Positions 8,008 to 17,357 of a DNA stretch of 64,000 nucleotides are shown one piece after another. Source of the stretch: an uncultured bacterium (lineage in GTDB: Bacteria; Muiribacteriota; Ozemobacteria; Ozemobacterales; Ozemobacteraceae); contig CALEDQ010000021.1 in the NCBI GenBank assembly GCA_937949615.1, positions 28,204 to 92,203 on the forward strand, written 5' to 3'. Position numbers and translations under genes: made by a program. Below the pieces are notes generated by a model that was not told the origin of the DNA, did not search any database, and worked only from the letters and a program-made list of their open reading frames with translations. Positions within the stretch are counted from its first letter, which is position 1, and each line of letters starts with the position of its first letter.

Positions 8008-10184
8008 GCGAAAAGACCAATCTTCTACTGTCAAGCTTTCTTGAATGGCTGAATATACCGGTTCAGCTGCAGAGGCGTTTTCTGTTGCAGCTCGGTGGCT
8101 TTTTTGCCATTCTCGTGGTGATTCTGGTTATTGATCCTACCGGTTTTACTCCCGAAGTAGTAGAAGGAAAACCTGCTCCCAAGACGATCAGATGCCCGAG
8201 AACCATCAGCTTTGTCGATGAGAGCAAGACTAACGAACTGCGCACCGCCGAAATGGAAAAGGTGCAGCCGGTTTTCACACCGATCGAACAGGCCGAGGAC
8301 GAAATGCTGACTCGCTTCGACCGCCACATGCTCGAAATGACCTCGTTTTATGATGAATTCAGGCGTCTTTCGACGACAGAACCGCCTCAGACACTGATTG
8401 CTTCATATTTTCCTGGCGAAGTGCTGCTTGACGAAGAAAAACTGATACAGCTGCGCAATCTGAGAATCTCCCAGTTCGAAAAGCTTAAAACCGTTGCGCG
8501 CCGGCTTCTGCAGAATCTCAGTCAGAAGACTATAACCGCGCAGAATCTTGAAGGGGTCAGGGCAGAGGTGCGCAGTCTCGTGGACGCTTACCCCGAGAGC
8601 TCGATGTTTAAACAGATCATGACCCATCTGGTCAAAAATGCTCTGACTATAAATGCCATCGAAGATGAAAAGCTGACAAAACAGCGGCGAGAAGCGGCTG
8701 CCAGAGCGATTCAGCCGGTTAAGCGCACGTTTCAGAAAGGCCAGAAAATTGTCGAAGAAGGCATAATCGTCACCTCTGATGACTATTTCGTGATGCGCAA
8801 AATCGCCAGTCAGTTGCAGAAAAACCGTGTTCTTTCGCTGCTTGGCAACTTTCTGCTTGCACTGTTGGCAGTAGTCATTTCGCTGGTTTTTCTGCGCCTC
8901 GAAGACAAAAACATTCTATCAGACGGCGAACAGTATAAGCTGCTCGGTGTTATCTGTCTGGTAACACTGGCGCTGGCCAAAACCGCCCATGCACTCGGTG
9001 TTGCTTTCGATAAACAGTATCTTTCGATTCTGCTGACGCCTCTGCCGACCATGGCGCTTTTGATGACCATGCTGCTCGACTGTACGGTTGCACTTTTTCA
9101 TGTTTTCATGCTCGGTTTGATGATGTTCGTCGTCGCCGAGTCGAACATCAGGTTCGTTGTCGTCAGTCTTTTTGGGGCAATCGCCGGTATTCTGGCCTGG
9201 CGCGCCGCGACCCGCGGCGCTGATGTCAGAAATCTCATCGGTGCCGCATGTGTCAAAACCGGCCTGGCCAGTGCTGTTGCCGTGCTCGCTTTTCTCCTGC
9301 TCGATACCGAGAGTTTTGCAACTATGGATTTGCAACAGATTGCACTGCTTACCGGTTTTGGGCTGTTGAATGGTATTTTGTCGGGTATTGTGTCGAACGG
9401 GGTTCTACCCTACATGGAAAGCCTGTTCTCGCTGGCAACCAGTTCAAGACTGCTTGAACTTACCGATCTTTCGCAGCCGCTGCTGCGAAAACTCGCAGAA
9501 GAGGCGCCCGGCACCTATCAGCACAGCATTGCGGTTGCCACTCTTGCCGAAGCCGCCGCCAACAGCGTCAATGCTGACCCGCTTTTAACCAAGATCAGTG
9601 CCTATTTTCACGATATCGGAAAAATCAGACGTCCGATGTACTTTGCCGAAAATCAGGCCGATGAAAACCGCCACGATCAGGTAACTCCGTATATGTCGAG
9701 TCTGATTCTCATCGGTCATATCAGAGACAGTCTCGATCTTGGCCGCGAATACGGCCTGCCGGAAAGAGTGCTTTCGATCATGTCGCAGCATCATGGAACT
9801 ACCCTGATCAGCTATTTCTACGAAGAAGCCAAAAAGCTCAAAGACGGCGAAGAAGTCAATCAGGAAAGATTCAGATACCCGGGCCCGAAACCTCAGACAA
9901 AAGAGGCGGCAATTCTTATGCTTGCCGATTCGGTTGAAGCGGCTGCGAGAACTCTGCCTCAGCATACGCACAGCAAAATCGAGGGGCTGGTTTCGAAGAT
10001 TGTCGAACATAAACTTAATGATGAAAATCAGCTTGACGAGAGCGATCTGACCCTTAAGGACATCGAAAAAATCGAGCAGGTATTTGTCAGAACGCTGACT
10101 TCAATGTACCATAGCAGAGTTGATTATCCGGGAAAACTTTCCAATCAATCAAAGGGGGCCACTGATGGAAGTTCTGATCAGTAA
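8004..10184 (+). CDS. pgpH: 7TM-HD family cyclic-di-AMP phosphodiesterase PgpH
   Basis: A 726-residue membrane protein. An N-terminal helix (27-45) is followed by a large extracytoplasmic 7TMR-HDED domain (about 50-270), then seven helices (about 275-480) and a cytoplasmic HD domain. The HD metal ligands are visible as His507 in YQHS and His536-Asp537 in YFHDIGK, with a later HH pair in MSQHHGT. PgpH proteins hydrolyse c-di-AMP. The GTG start overlaps the phoH stop (GTGA). The 3' end overlaps the first bases of ybeY. Confidence 0.93.
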   Translation: MSEKTNLLLSSFLEWLNIPVQLQRRFLLQLGGFFAILVVILVIDPTGFTPEVVEGKPAPKTIRCPRTISFVDESKTNELRTAEMEKVQPVFTPIEQAEDEMLTRFDRHMLEMTSFYDEFRRLSTTEPPQTLIASYFPGEVLLDEEKLIQLRNLRISQFEKLKTVARRLLQNLSQKTITAQNLEGVRAEVRSLVDAYPESSMFKQIMTHLVKNALTINAIEDEKLTKQRREAAARAIQPVKRTFQKGQKIVEEGIIVTSDDYFVMRKIASQLQKNRVLSLLGNFLLALLAVVISLVFLRLEDKNILSDGEQYKLLGVICLVTLALAKTAHALGVAFDKQYLSILLTPLPTMALLMTMLLDCTVALFHVFMLGLMMFVVAESNIRFVVVSLFGAIAGILAWRAATRGADVRNLIGAACVKTGLASAVAVLAFLLLDTESFATMDLQQIALLTGFGLLNGILSGIVSNGVLPYMESLFSLATSSRLLELTDLSQPLLRKLAEEAPGTYQHSIAVATLAEAAANSVNADPLLTKISAYFHDIGKIRRPMYFAENQADENRHDQVTPYMSSLILIGHIRDSLDLGREYGLPERVLSIMSQHHGTTLISYFYEEAKKLKDGEEVNQERFRYPGPKPQTKEAAILMLADSVEAAARTLPQHTHSKIEGLVSKIVEHKLNDENQLDESDLTLKDIEKIEQVFVRTLTSMYHSRVDYPGKLSNQSKGATDGSSDQ

Positions 10185-10665
10185 CCGACAGAAACTTGTG
10201 GAAGTCGATCTTGACCAGGTTCGGGAAGTCGCCCTTGAAATAATGAGGTTCGAGGCTTCACCTGAGAATGCCGAGCTCTCGCTGGTTTTCTGTGACGATG
10301 ATTTTATCCAGAAGTTGAACAAAGACTTTCGCGGCAAGAGCGAACCCACAGATGTGCTTTCTTTTCCTATTGATGAAGAGAGCTTCGAAGCCGAAGTCAG
10401 AGTGCTTGGCGATATCGTTATCAGTACCGAAACCGCCATGCGGCAGGCCGAAAGTTTCAAGCATCCGCCGATGCTCGAAATTATCTTTCTGCTGATCCAT
10501 GGCCTTCTGCACCTGCATGGCTACGATCACATTCAGAAAACCCAGCGCAAACGCATGCGCGACCGCGAAGTGACTATTTTTCAGCATCTGTGCGACCGGC
10601 GTCTTCTCAAATGCATTGTCGGTATGCCTGATCCTCTTATCAAGAGAGTTACCGAAAATGAATGA
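10165..10665 (+). CDS. ybeY: Endoribonuclease YbeY
   Basis: YbeY is a single-strand metallo-endoribonuclease in 16S rRNA maturation and ribosome quality control. The zinc motif H-x3-H-x5-H is present in HGLLHLHGYDH, preceded by DVLSFP and LGDIVIS, which are hallmark segments. The ATG at 10165 follows AAAGGGGG and gives 166 residues; an upstream start at 10120 would lie wholly inside pgpH. About 20 residues after the usual YbeY end (CIVGMPDPLIKRVTENE) are extra. Confidence 0.95.
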   Translation: MEVLISNRQKLVEVDLDQVREVALEIMRFEASPENAELSLVFCDDDFIQKLNKDFRGKSEPTDVLSFPIDEESFEAEVRVLGDIVISTETAMRQAESFKHPPMLEIIFLLIHGLLHLHGYDHIQKTQRKRMRDREVTIFQHLCDRRLLKCIVGMPDPLIKRVTENE

Positions 10666-10699
10666 AATCAGTATGGCAAGGCGGATTACTTCATAGTCT

Positions 10700-12019
10700 A
10701 TGGATGACTCTACGGCAGGCTTTTTATTCGGTGGCTGTATTTTTCTTTCGGCCTTCTTTTCGTGTTCAGAAACGGCGTTTTTTTCGCTTTCTCCCCTGAA
10801 ACTGAAAAGACAGGAAGTAGAGGGTGACGCTCGGGCCGGTGAAATCCTCAAGGTAATTTCTGATAAGCAGCGTCTGATGCTTTGTTTATCAATGGGAAGC
10901 ACCATGGTGAATGTCTCTGCCGTGGTGCTGGCTGTCCATTTTTTTTATGGCTGGCTGCCCGGGTCAGGGCTTGCAATCTGTGAAGGCTCGGGCTCTATGT
11001 TGTGCGGACTGCTGGCAGTTATGCTTATGACGGCAGTGCTTTTATTTTTTGGTGAAATCGTGCCGCGCACTATCGCTATTTTTGGCGGCTATAAATACTG
11101 CCGGCTTGTCGTTAAGCCACTGCGCCTGTTTCTCATGTTCACTTATCCGGTGACCGCGATTTCGGTCTGGACCATCAAAAAATTTCTGCCGCGTTATTCA
11201 GACTGGAACAGTCAGCTCGGCTGCTCCTCATCGTTTGAAGAAATAGACAGTTACGTGAATCTCGGCGAAGAGGCCGGAATCATCGAACATGACGAGAAAG
11301 AAATGATCAGTTCGGTGTTCGAATTCGGAGACACTCTGGTACGCGAAGTAATGGTGCCCAGACCTGATATTATTGCAATGCCGATCAATACTACGCTTCC
11401 AGAATTGCTGAAATTTATCCGCGAGGACGGTCATTCGAGGTTTCCGGTCTATGACGGCAGCATGGATAAAATTCTCGGCATCCTTTATGTTAAAGACGTT
11501 TTAATCAAGCTTGACGAGATTCATCAGTCATACGATCTGTTCAAGCTGCTGCGCTCACCGTTTTTCGTGCCTGAGACGAAAAAGCTCGACGATCTGCTCA
11601 GCGAATTTCAGAAGCGCAAGCAGCATCTGGCCATGGTTATTGATGAATATGGCGGAGTTTCTGGGCTGGTTACCATTGAAGACCTGCTCGAAGAGATCGT
11701 CGGCGAAATCGTCGACGAATATGATCTCGAAGAACAGGAACCTCTGACCAGCCTCGATGAAAACGTCTACAGTGTCGATGCCCGTTTCAGTATCAGCGAT
11801 CTTGAAACCGAGCTCGAGTGTGAATTTGATTACGAAGACTCAGAGACGGTCGGCGGGTTTGTTCTTGAAAAACTTGGTCGCATACCGCAGAGAGGCGAAA
11901 TTTTTGAGCAGCCCCAGGGCACTTTCCAGGTAACAGAAATTAAAGGAAACCGCATTCTGCGAGTCAGATTCACGATGAAGCCAGAAGCCTGTGAAGATGT
12001 CGAACCAGGTAGAGACTAA
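10700..12019 (+). CDS. CNNM/CBS-domain membrane protein (hemolysin C / CorC-like)
   Basis: A 439-residue protein with the DUF21/CNNM membrane core (1-185, about four helices, with the SCSETAFFSLSPLKLKR signature), a CBS pair (about 205-335, with MVPRPDIIAMP and HSRFPVYDG) and a CorC_HlyC C-terminal domain (about 350-430). Relatives export or sense Mg2+ or cobalt, though the older name is hemolysin. This gene commonly sits between ybeY and era. The ribosome binding site is poor, so it may depend on translation of ybeY. Confidence 0.92.
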   Translation: MDDSTAGFLFGGCIFLSAFFSCSETAFFSLSPLKLKRQEVEGDARAGEILKVISDKQRLMLCLSMGSTMVNVSAVVLAVHFFYGWLPGSGLAICEGSGSMLCGLLAVMLMTAVLLFFGEIVPRTIAIFGGYKYCRLVVKPLRLFLMFTYPVTAISVWTIKKFLPRYSDWNSQLGCSSSFEEIDSYVNLGEEAGIIEHDEKEMISSVFEFGDTLVREVMVPRPDIIAMPINTTLPELLKFIREDGHSRFPVYDGSMDKILGILYVKDVLIKLDEIHQSYDLFKLLRSPFFVPETKKLDDLLSEFQKRKQHLAMVIDEYGGVSGLVTIEDLLEEIVGEIVDEYDLEEQEPLTSLDENVYSVDARFSISDLETELECEFDYEDSETVGGFVLEKLGRIPQRGEIFEQPQGTFQVTEIKGNRILRVRFTMKPEACEDVEPGRD

Positions 12020-12062
12020 ACGGTAGCCATAAGAGTCATGGATAGCGTAGAATATCAAAATT

Positions 12063-12773
12063 ATGAAGCTGCCGATTGAACACGAACGATTGAACCGCAC
12101 TCTTGACGATGCCGGTCAGAAGCTTAATGAGCTGCTTGGGCAGATGCGAAAGTATCTGATAACCGGTGTTCTGGTTCTTGTGCCTTTTGTCGTTACCATA
12201 TACATTATGTATGCCTTCTTTCAGATTACCGATGGGTTGCTGGGTGTGGCAGTCAGCCGGGCTATCGGTTATCGTATTCCTGGAATGGGGTTGATTCTGA
12301 CTGCGCTGATCTGCGTCTCGGTTGGCATGATTGCGCAGAATTATTTCGGAAAAAGAATTATTGCCAGCGTCGACAATTCACTTGAGCAGATACCCGGCGT
12401 GAGATCTCTGTATAACGGTATAAAACAGGTTGCCGACGTTATTGTGCGTAATACGAGAAGCGAATTCAAGCGGGTTGTTCTGCTCGAATACCCAAAAGAA
12501 GACAGCTGGGTACTTGGTTTCGTCACCGGTGACTTTCTTCTTCAGACCGGCTCTGATCGTCTCGATGATGATATGGTTTCGATATTCGTTCCGACCACTC
12601 CCAATCCTACTTCTGGCTTTCTGCTGATCATCAGCAAAAAGAAGATAATTGATACGCACATGGATATTGAAGATGCGATGAAAATTGTAATTTCCGGTGG
12701 TCTGGTGCAGCCAGGGCGGTTGCCTGAGCAGACTGCCGGCGAAACTGCCGAAGATTTTGTTATTCCACATTGA
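12063..12773 (+). CDS. DUF502 family membrane protein
   Basis: A 236-residue protein of the DUF502 family. Two hydrophobic helices are visible, near residues 32-55 (ITGVLVLVPFVVTIYIMYAF) and 75-95. The conserved segments IPGVRSLYNGIKQ and VVLLEYPKEDSWVLGFVTG follow, with a cytosolic or peripheral domain containing FVPTTPNPTSGFL. The function of the family is unknown; relatives occur in bacteria and plants (COV1-like). It ends 18 bases before the DUF3048 gene. Confidence 0.88.
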   Translation: MKLPIEHERLNRTLDDAGQKLNELLGQMRKYLITGVLVLVPFVVTIYIMYAFFQITDGLLGVAVSRAIGYRIPGMGLILTALICVSVGMIAQNYFGKRIIASVDNSLEQIPGVRSLYNGIKQVADVIVRNTRSEFKRVVLLEYPKEDSWVLGFVTGDFLLQTGSDRLDDDMVSIFVPTTPNPTSGFLLIISKKKIIDTHMDIEDAMKIVISGGLVQPGRLPEQTAGETAEDFVIPH

Positions 12774-12791
12774 TACTGCGAGGAAGATTTC

Positions 12792-14771
12792 ATGATCAGA
12801 ACAGGTGTCGTGGTTCTCTGTATGGTTGCTGTGCTGGCCTTCTGGCCTGCTTCTGCTGTTGCTCAGGGCGGTAACATCGAAGAGATAAGACAGTATTTCG
12901 AGCTTCGCGATACGATCAGTCTGATGAATCTTGAAATGAAGAGGGCTCTGTCGCCGGATTCGCGTTCGTCTCTTCTGTCTGAACCTGATGTCGACAACCG
13001 TCTGAGCAATTTTATCAGCTTTATTCAGGGCCGCATTGATAACTTTTCTCAGAGTGACACGCCGCTGAAATATCATTATGTAAAGAAACTCAATGTCATT
13101 TTTGCCGAAACCCGGCAACTGCAGAGTGCTTTGAGTCAGAAACTCAAAACCGTTCTGCCGGCACCTCAAAGCATGCCCATTGCAGCTTTGGTTGCCTCTG
13201 AGACCGCAAGAGAAGAATTGAAGGTTCAGCCAAAACCCTTTTTTGATTCGATTGGTATGAGAACTCTCGCACCCGGTAAAACCGCGCCTTCGACTGATTT
13301 TTCCAAGCCCCGCTATGATCTGGTTAAAACGCCGGTGCATCGGCCGGTGGTCCAGCCGGCCAGGGTAACCACAACGCCGGAAGGAGCCGTCAGCAAAACC
13401 CCTGCAACTTCTGCGGTTTCAGCATCAGAAAAGATTGCAGCGCCGGTTGTGCCGGTGAAACCCTCCGAAAAGACAAACCCGCAGCAGGCTGTGGCAGCAG
13501 TTAAGCCTGATATCGAGGTTGTGCCGCCGCCTCAGACTGCTGACACGAAGAAACTGGCAATGGCAGTCGATAAACCCCGGGTGAACGAACCGGCAAAACC
13601 GGTTGAAGTCAAGCCTGCTCCGGCAGTCCAGACGGTTAAGCCGGTTGCCCCGGCCAGAGTGGTCGAGCCGGTTAAAGTTGTCGAACCGGTCAAACCTGTC
13701 GAAACTGTTATAAAACCAGAGCCGGTTAAGCCGGCAGAGCCTGTGAAACCGGTTGTAACGGTTGAGAAACCGGCTCCGGTAATCCCGCCGGGAACCGGTG
13801 TGATGCGTCCTCTGGCGATCATGATCGAGAATCACAATCAGTCAAGACCCCAGAGCGGTCTCGATCAGGCTGATGTGGTTTATGAAATGCCGGTTGAAGG
13901 TGGTATTACCAGATTCATGGCCATTTATACCAAAGCTCCCGGTTTGATCGGGCCGGTAAGAAGCTGTCGTGAATACTTCATCGACCGGGCCCTTGAGGTT
14001 GATGCCCTGTATGTTCATTGTGGCGGCAGCCCGTCGGGCTATAACTACATTTCTAAAACAAAAATAAATTCAATTGACGAGATCAAGTGGGGTGACCCGT
14101 TCTTTCGTGATAAGAACCGCAAAGCGCCACACAATCTTTATGGCAACGGCAAAGATGTATATGAATTCATGTCTGCGAAAGTCGGCATGCGGCTTGCAAC
14201 TGCTCCGGTTCTGCTGAAATATGGTCAGCGCTCGTCGAGCGTGTCGACTGAACCGGTTCTGACTGCCAAAATCAGATATCATGGCAATTACAGCCTCGAA
14301 TTGAAGTATGAAGATGGTGCCTGGCAGCGCTACATGAACGATGTTCTGCACATCGATCGCGAAACGAAAAAGCCGTTGCGGGCTTCGGCCGTGGTTATTC
14401 AGGTGGCAGCCATGAAAACCGTCGACACTGTCGGTCGTCAGGAAATCAGTTTTATCGGCAGCGGCACCGCCTGGATTCTCGAAAAAGGTCAGCGCACGAA
14501 AGTGACCTGGCACAAGGAAACGCCGAAATCGCTGACCGTCTACAAGGATGCCGCCGGGCAGGAATACCTTTTCCCAAAAGATCTGCAGGTATGGGTGCAG
14601 GTGGTCTCGCCGATTCACAAACTTTTCTTCAATGGCAAGGAAGAGGAAAAACCCGCAGTTGTGGCCGACAAATCGGCTGCAGCTGCCAATGCGTCGTCTC
14701 CGGCTGCAATCCCGGCAGTTTCTGCCCCTGCAGTGGCCAGTTCGACCACCGACCCAGGAAAGCAGGGATAA
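12792..14771 (+). CDS. Secreted DUF3048 (YerB-like) protein with Pro/Val/Lys repeat linker
   Basis: A 659-residue exported protein with a signal peptide (1-25, ending SAVAQ). Residues 25-110 form a helical region. A long Pro/Val/Lys/Glu linker (about 170-335) repeats units such as PVKPV, VEPVK and KPAEPV. The DUF3048 domain (about 340-620) opens with PLAIMIENHNQSRPQSGLDQ and contains RFMAIY and GPVRSCREYF. YerB-like proteins are surface lipoproteins of unknown function; here no lipobox Cys is present. The repeat linker could span the cell wall or periplasm. The stop lies one base before era. Confidence 0.88.
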   Translation: MIRTGVVVLCMVAVLAFWPASAVAQGGNIEEIRQYFELRDTISLMNLEMKRALSPDSRSSLLSEPDVDNRLSNFISFIQGRIDNFSQSDTPLKYHYVKKLNVIFAETRQLQSALSQKLKTVLPAPQSMPIAALVASETAREELKVQPKPFFDSIGMRTLAPGKTAPSTDFSKPRYDLVKTPVHRPVVQPARVTTTPEGAVSKTPATSAVSASEKIAAPVVPVKPSEKTNPQQAVAAVKPDIEVVPPPQTADTKKLAMAVDKPRVNEPAKPVEVKPAPAVQTVKPVAPARVVEPVKVVEPVKPVETVIKPEPVKPAEPVKPVVTVEKPAPVIPPGTGVMRPLAIMIENHNQSRPQSGLDQADVVYEMPVEGGITRFMAIYTKAPGLIGPVRSCREYFIDRALEVDALYVHCGGSPSGYNYISKTKINSIDEIKWGDPFFRDKNRKAPHNLYGNGKDVYEFMSAKVGMRLATAPVLLKYGQRSSSVSTEPVLTAKIRYHGNYSLELKYEDGAWQRYMNDVLHIDRETKKPLRASAVVIQVAAMKTVDTVGRQEISFIGSGTAWILEKGQRTKVTWHKETPKSLTVYKDAAGQEYLFPKDLQVWVQVVSPIHKLFFNGKEEEKPAVVADKSAAAANASSPAAIPAVSAPAVASSTTDPGKQG

Positions 14772-14772
14772 G

Positions 14773-15663
14773 ATGAGCAAATTTGGAGCAGTAGGGGTAT
14801 TCGGCCGGGCAAATGCAGGCAAGTCAACGCTGGTTAACGCTCTTGTCGGCGAGCGTGTTTCAATCGTTTCGAAGCGCCCGCAGACTACCCGCAAGCGTAT
14901 TCTCGGGATTCTGACCCAGGATGACTGTCAGCTGGTTTTCTGCGATACTCCGGGCCTGCATACGGTCAAGAACAAGCTCGACGCCTTCATGCACGAAGAG
15001 ATTCTCGCTACCGTCAAGGGGCTGCAGGCAGGCATGTATCTGGTTGATCTTGGCGACATCAGACATGAAGAAGACAGGGCCTATCTGGCGCAGCTGAACC
15101 CTGAAAGCGGCATGCCCATGTTTCTGGTACTCAATAAAACTGATCTTGTCGAAGCTGACCGCATCGAGTTTGCCGTCAAGCTTTATCATGAGTATTACCC
15201 GTTCGACAAGGTTTTTGCCGTTTCGGCCGGTAAAAAACAGGGGCTCGAACCGCTGCTGAAATCTCTCAGACGTGCTGTTCCAGAGGGGCCGCATGCCTAT
15301 GACCCCGATTACTATACCAGTCAGACCGAGCGCGAGATCGTTGAAGAAGTGGTCAGGGAAGTGGTTCTGCAGAATTATTTTCAGGAAGTGCCGCATTCGC
15401 TGGCCGTTCAGGTCGAGCAGTTCACCGAACGTGAAAATGGCAAAACTTTTGTTGAGGCGACCCTGTATGTTGAAAAGGAAGGCCACAAGAAGATAATCAT
15501 CGGAAAAGGCGGCGAGGGAATAAAGAATCTTGGACAGATTGCAAGGCAAAGGTTGAACAGCCTGCTCGGACGTGATATTTTTTTACAGTTGTGGATAAAA
15601 GTCAGAGCAAACTGGCGCCGTGATGAGCAGTGGATCGAGCGGCTTGGCTACCGTAAAAAGTAA
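14773..15663 (+). CDS. era: GTPase Era
   Basis: Era binds the 3' end of 16S rRNA during 30S assembly. The 296-residue protein has the G domain with GRANAGKST (about 10-18), DTPGLH and NKTD, and a C-terminal type II KH domain with IIGKGGEGIKNLGQIAR. The ATG at 14773, with AGGAAAGCAGGG upstream, gives the conserved N-terminus MSKFGAVGVFGRANAGKS; a longer frame reaching 14548 would lie in the DUF3048 gene. G1 has Ala for the usual Pro-Asn pattern (GRANAGKS rather than GRPNVGKS), which is common in divergent Era proteins. Confidence 0.97.
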   Translation: MSKFGAVGVFGRANAGKSTLVNALVGERVSIVSKRPQTTRKRILGILTQDDCQLVFCDTPGLHTVKNKLDAFMHEEILATVKGLQAGMYLVDLGDIRHEEDRAYLAQLNPESGMPMFLVLNKTDLVEADRIEFAVKLYHEYYPFDKVFAVSAGKKQGLEPLLKSLRRAVPEGPHAYDPDYYTSQTEREIVEEVVREVVLQNYFQEVPHSLAVQVEQFTERENGKTFVEATLYVEKEGHKKIIIGKGGEGIKNLGQIARQRLNSLLGRDIFLQLWIKVRANWRRDEQWIERLGYRKK

Positions 15664-15672
15664 GGAAACAGG

Positions 15673-17355
15673 ATGAATTCAATTCTTATCATAGTTATTG
15701 TTGTGGTTATCTTTCTGCTCGTTTTCGTGATGTTTTCTCTCGACGATCATGAAGAGGAAGAAGGATTTCTCAACGATGAAACACCGGCAGCTGAAAAGAC
15801 CGAGGCTTTGCCGGCCGCTCAGTCCGATGTCGAAGTAGTTCCGGCCGTGCCGTCTCAACCGGTTGTTGCGGCTGCAGTCAGCCATAAAGAGCCAGAAAAA
15901 GCTTCTGAAAAAGCTCCTGAAAAGCCTGTTGAAAAGGCTCCGATACCTATAAGCCGGGTAGAAGCGGCTGATCACGTACAACTCACCGAGGCCGGCAGCG
16001 AAGAAGATCTGCGTTTTCGCATCATGCTTGACCAGCGCCTGCCTCTGCCTGCAACCGTAGAAGAAGTTCAGGCGGTGGTGGCGTCAGTTCAGCTGCGTTT
16101 TCCCGAAGATGTGCTTTTTGACGCTGAGCGTTGTCTGAAGCTGGTTGCGCGTGCCGAAAGTGTCTTTGACAAGGAATTTTCGTTCCGCTTTGCTTCATTT
16201 GCCGGCTCTCAACTCGACCGCTTCTGGTTTTTTGCCCGTGAAGAGGGGCGTGATGATCCTCTGTTCGAAGCTCTGGTAGTTGCTTACGAGGTGATTCTGC
16301 GTTTTAAAAAAGCTCTAGAGAATGACAGCCTGCTGCGCGAAGGCAAGGCGAGAGTCACTGTTGGTCTCGCCATGGGCAAAATGCTCAAGGTGGGTCGCGG
16401 TATTGCGGCTGTGCCAAGCTGGGTTGGTAAGCCGGTTTATCTGGCAGAAACTCTGGCAGAGGCTGCCGAAGATTTTACCATTTACGTCGATGGTGAAATT
16501 CATAAGGCGGCTTTACCGCTGTTTGATTTTTGTGAATGGAACCCGATCAAGCTTAGAACACCTTTGCCGGCTATGCCCGTTTTTAAACTCGCCGGCTGGA
16601 ACAGCCCGGATGAGATCACTGCTTTCGTCAGCAGCAAGGATGCTGCGGTTCGTCGTGCTGTTGCTGTCGCTTATCGCTATATGAATCTCGATGACAAAAT
16701 AAAACCTCTGGTTGAACTGTTGTCTGATCCTGACGAGCGGGTTGCACTTGAGGCGCTTGCGACAGTCAAGGAAATTGGCAGTGAAAGCTCGCTTGGGCTG
16801 TTGAAGAGAATGTTTCCTGAAACCCAGGACCCGATTTATCGTGCGGCGATCATCGATGCCTTTGGCGCGATCGGCAGCAGTGAAATGATACCGGTGGTTC
16901 TCGGTTCCACCAAAGAAGCCAACTGGAAAGTCAGACTGTCGGCGGCCCGCGCTCTGTACAAACTGGCCGGAAAAGATGCTCTGCGCCATCTCGAATCATT
17001 GCTTGAAGATGCCGACGGTTCGGTCAAGGCTGCGGTTAATGGCATTTTCTTTCGCGAGACCGCAAAAAAGGAATTTGTTGAAAGCCTCTCTGATCTGCTT
17101 GGCGATCTCAGCAAGAGAACCCGCAGGGTGGCGGTTGAAGAACTGCTTGCGATCGAAACTGAAAGCACCGTTAAGACAGTCGTTAATGTTTTTGCTGAAC
17201 AGGAAGCTGATCTGCAGAAATTCATTCTGAACAGACTAGAAGCCAGTCGCACCAAAATACTCTACCAGTGCTTCATGACCTTGTTTAAAAATTCAGGCGA
17301 AAAGATGCGGCCCAGTATAGTTGAGGCTGTTCGACGCGCCGGTCTGGTGAGTTGA
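15673..17355 (+). CDS. Membrane-anchored protein with degenerate cyclase-like domain and HEAT repeats
   Basis: A 560-residue protein. A single N-terminal transmembrane helix (3-22) is followed by a charged Ala/Pro/Glu/Lys linker (25-100). A middle domain (about 110-300) has a stretch (KARVTVGLAMGK, then WVGKPVYLAETLAEAAE and IYVDGEIHK) that resembles the second half of class III nucleotide cyclases, where VxIGIxTG, the NLAARLE helix and the ILVS strand occur. The metal-binding Asp pair is not evident. The C-terminal half (about 310-555) is built of HEAT-like repeats (AVRRAVAVAYRYM, ERVALEALATVKEIG, WKVRLSAARALYKLAG). The next gene, an NtrC-type activator, begins 2 bases later, so a signalling role is plausible. 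Confidence 0.7.
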   Translation: MNSILIIVIVVVIFLLVFVMFSLDDHEEEEGFLNDETPAAEKTEALPAAQSDVEVVPAVPSQPVVAAAVSHKEPEKASEKAPEKPVEKAPIPISRVEAADHVQLTEAGSEEDLRFRIMLDQRLPLPATVEEVQAVVASVQLRFPEDVLFDAERCLKLVARAESVFDKEFSFRFASFAGSQLDRFWFFAREEGRDDPLFEALVVAYEVILRFKKALENDSLLREGKARVTVGLAMGKMLKVGRGIAAVPSWVGKPVYLAETLAEAAEDFTIYVDGEIHKAALPLFDFCEWNPIKLRTPLPAMPVFKLAGWNSPDEITAFVSSKDAAVRRAVAVAYRYMNLDDKIKPLVELLSDPDERVALEALATVKEIGSESSLGLLKRMFPETQDPIYRAAIIDAFGAIGSSEMIPVVLGSTKEANWKVRLSAARALYKLAGKDALRHLESLLEDADGSVKAAVNGIFFRETAKKEFVESLSDLLGDLSKRTRRVAVEELLAIETESTVKTVVNVFAEQEADLQKFILNRLEASRTKILYQCFMTLFKNSGEKMRPSIVEAVRRAGLVS

Positions 17356-17357
17356 TA

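Noticed and set aside
14548..14772. 75-codon extension of Era
   Set aside because: It lies within the DUF3048 gene in another frame; the conserved Era N-terminus starts at 14773.
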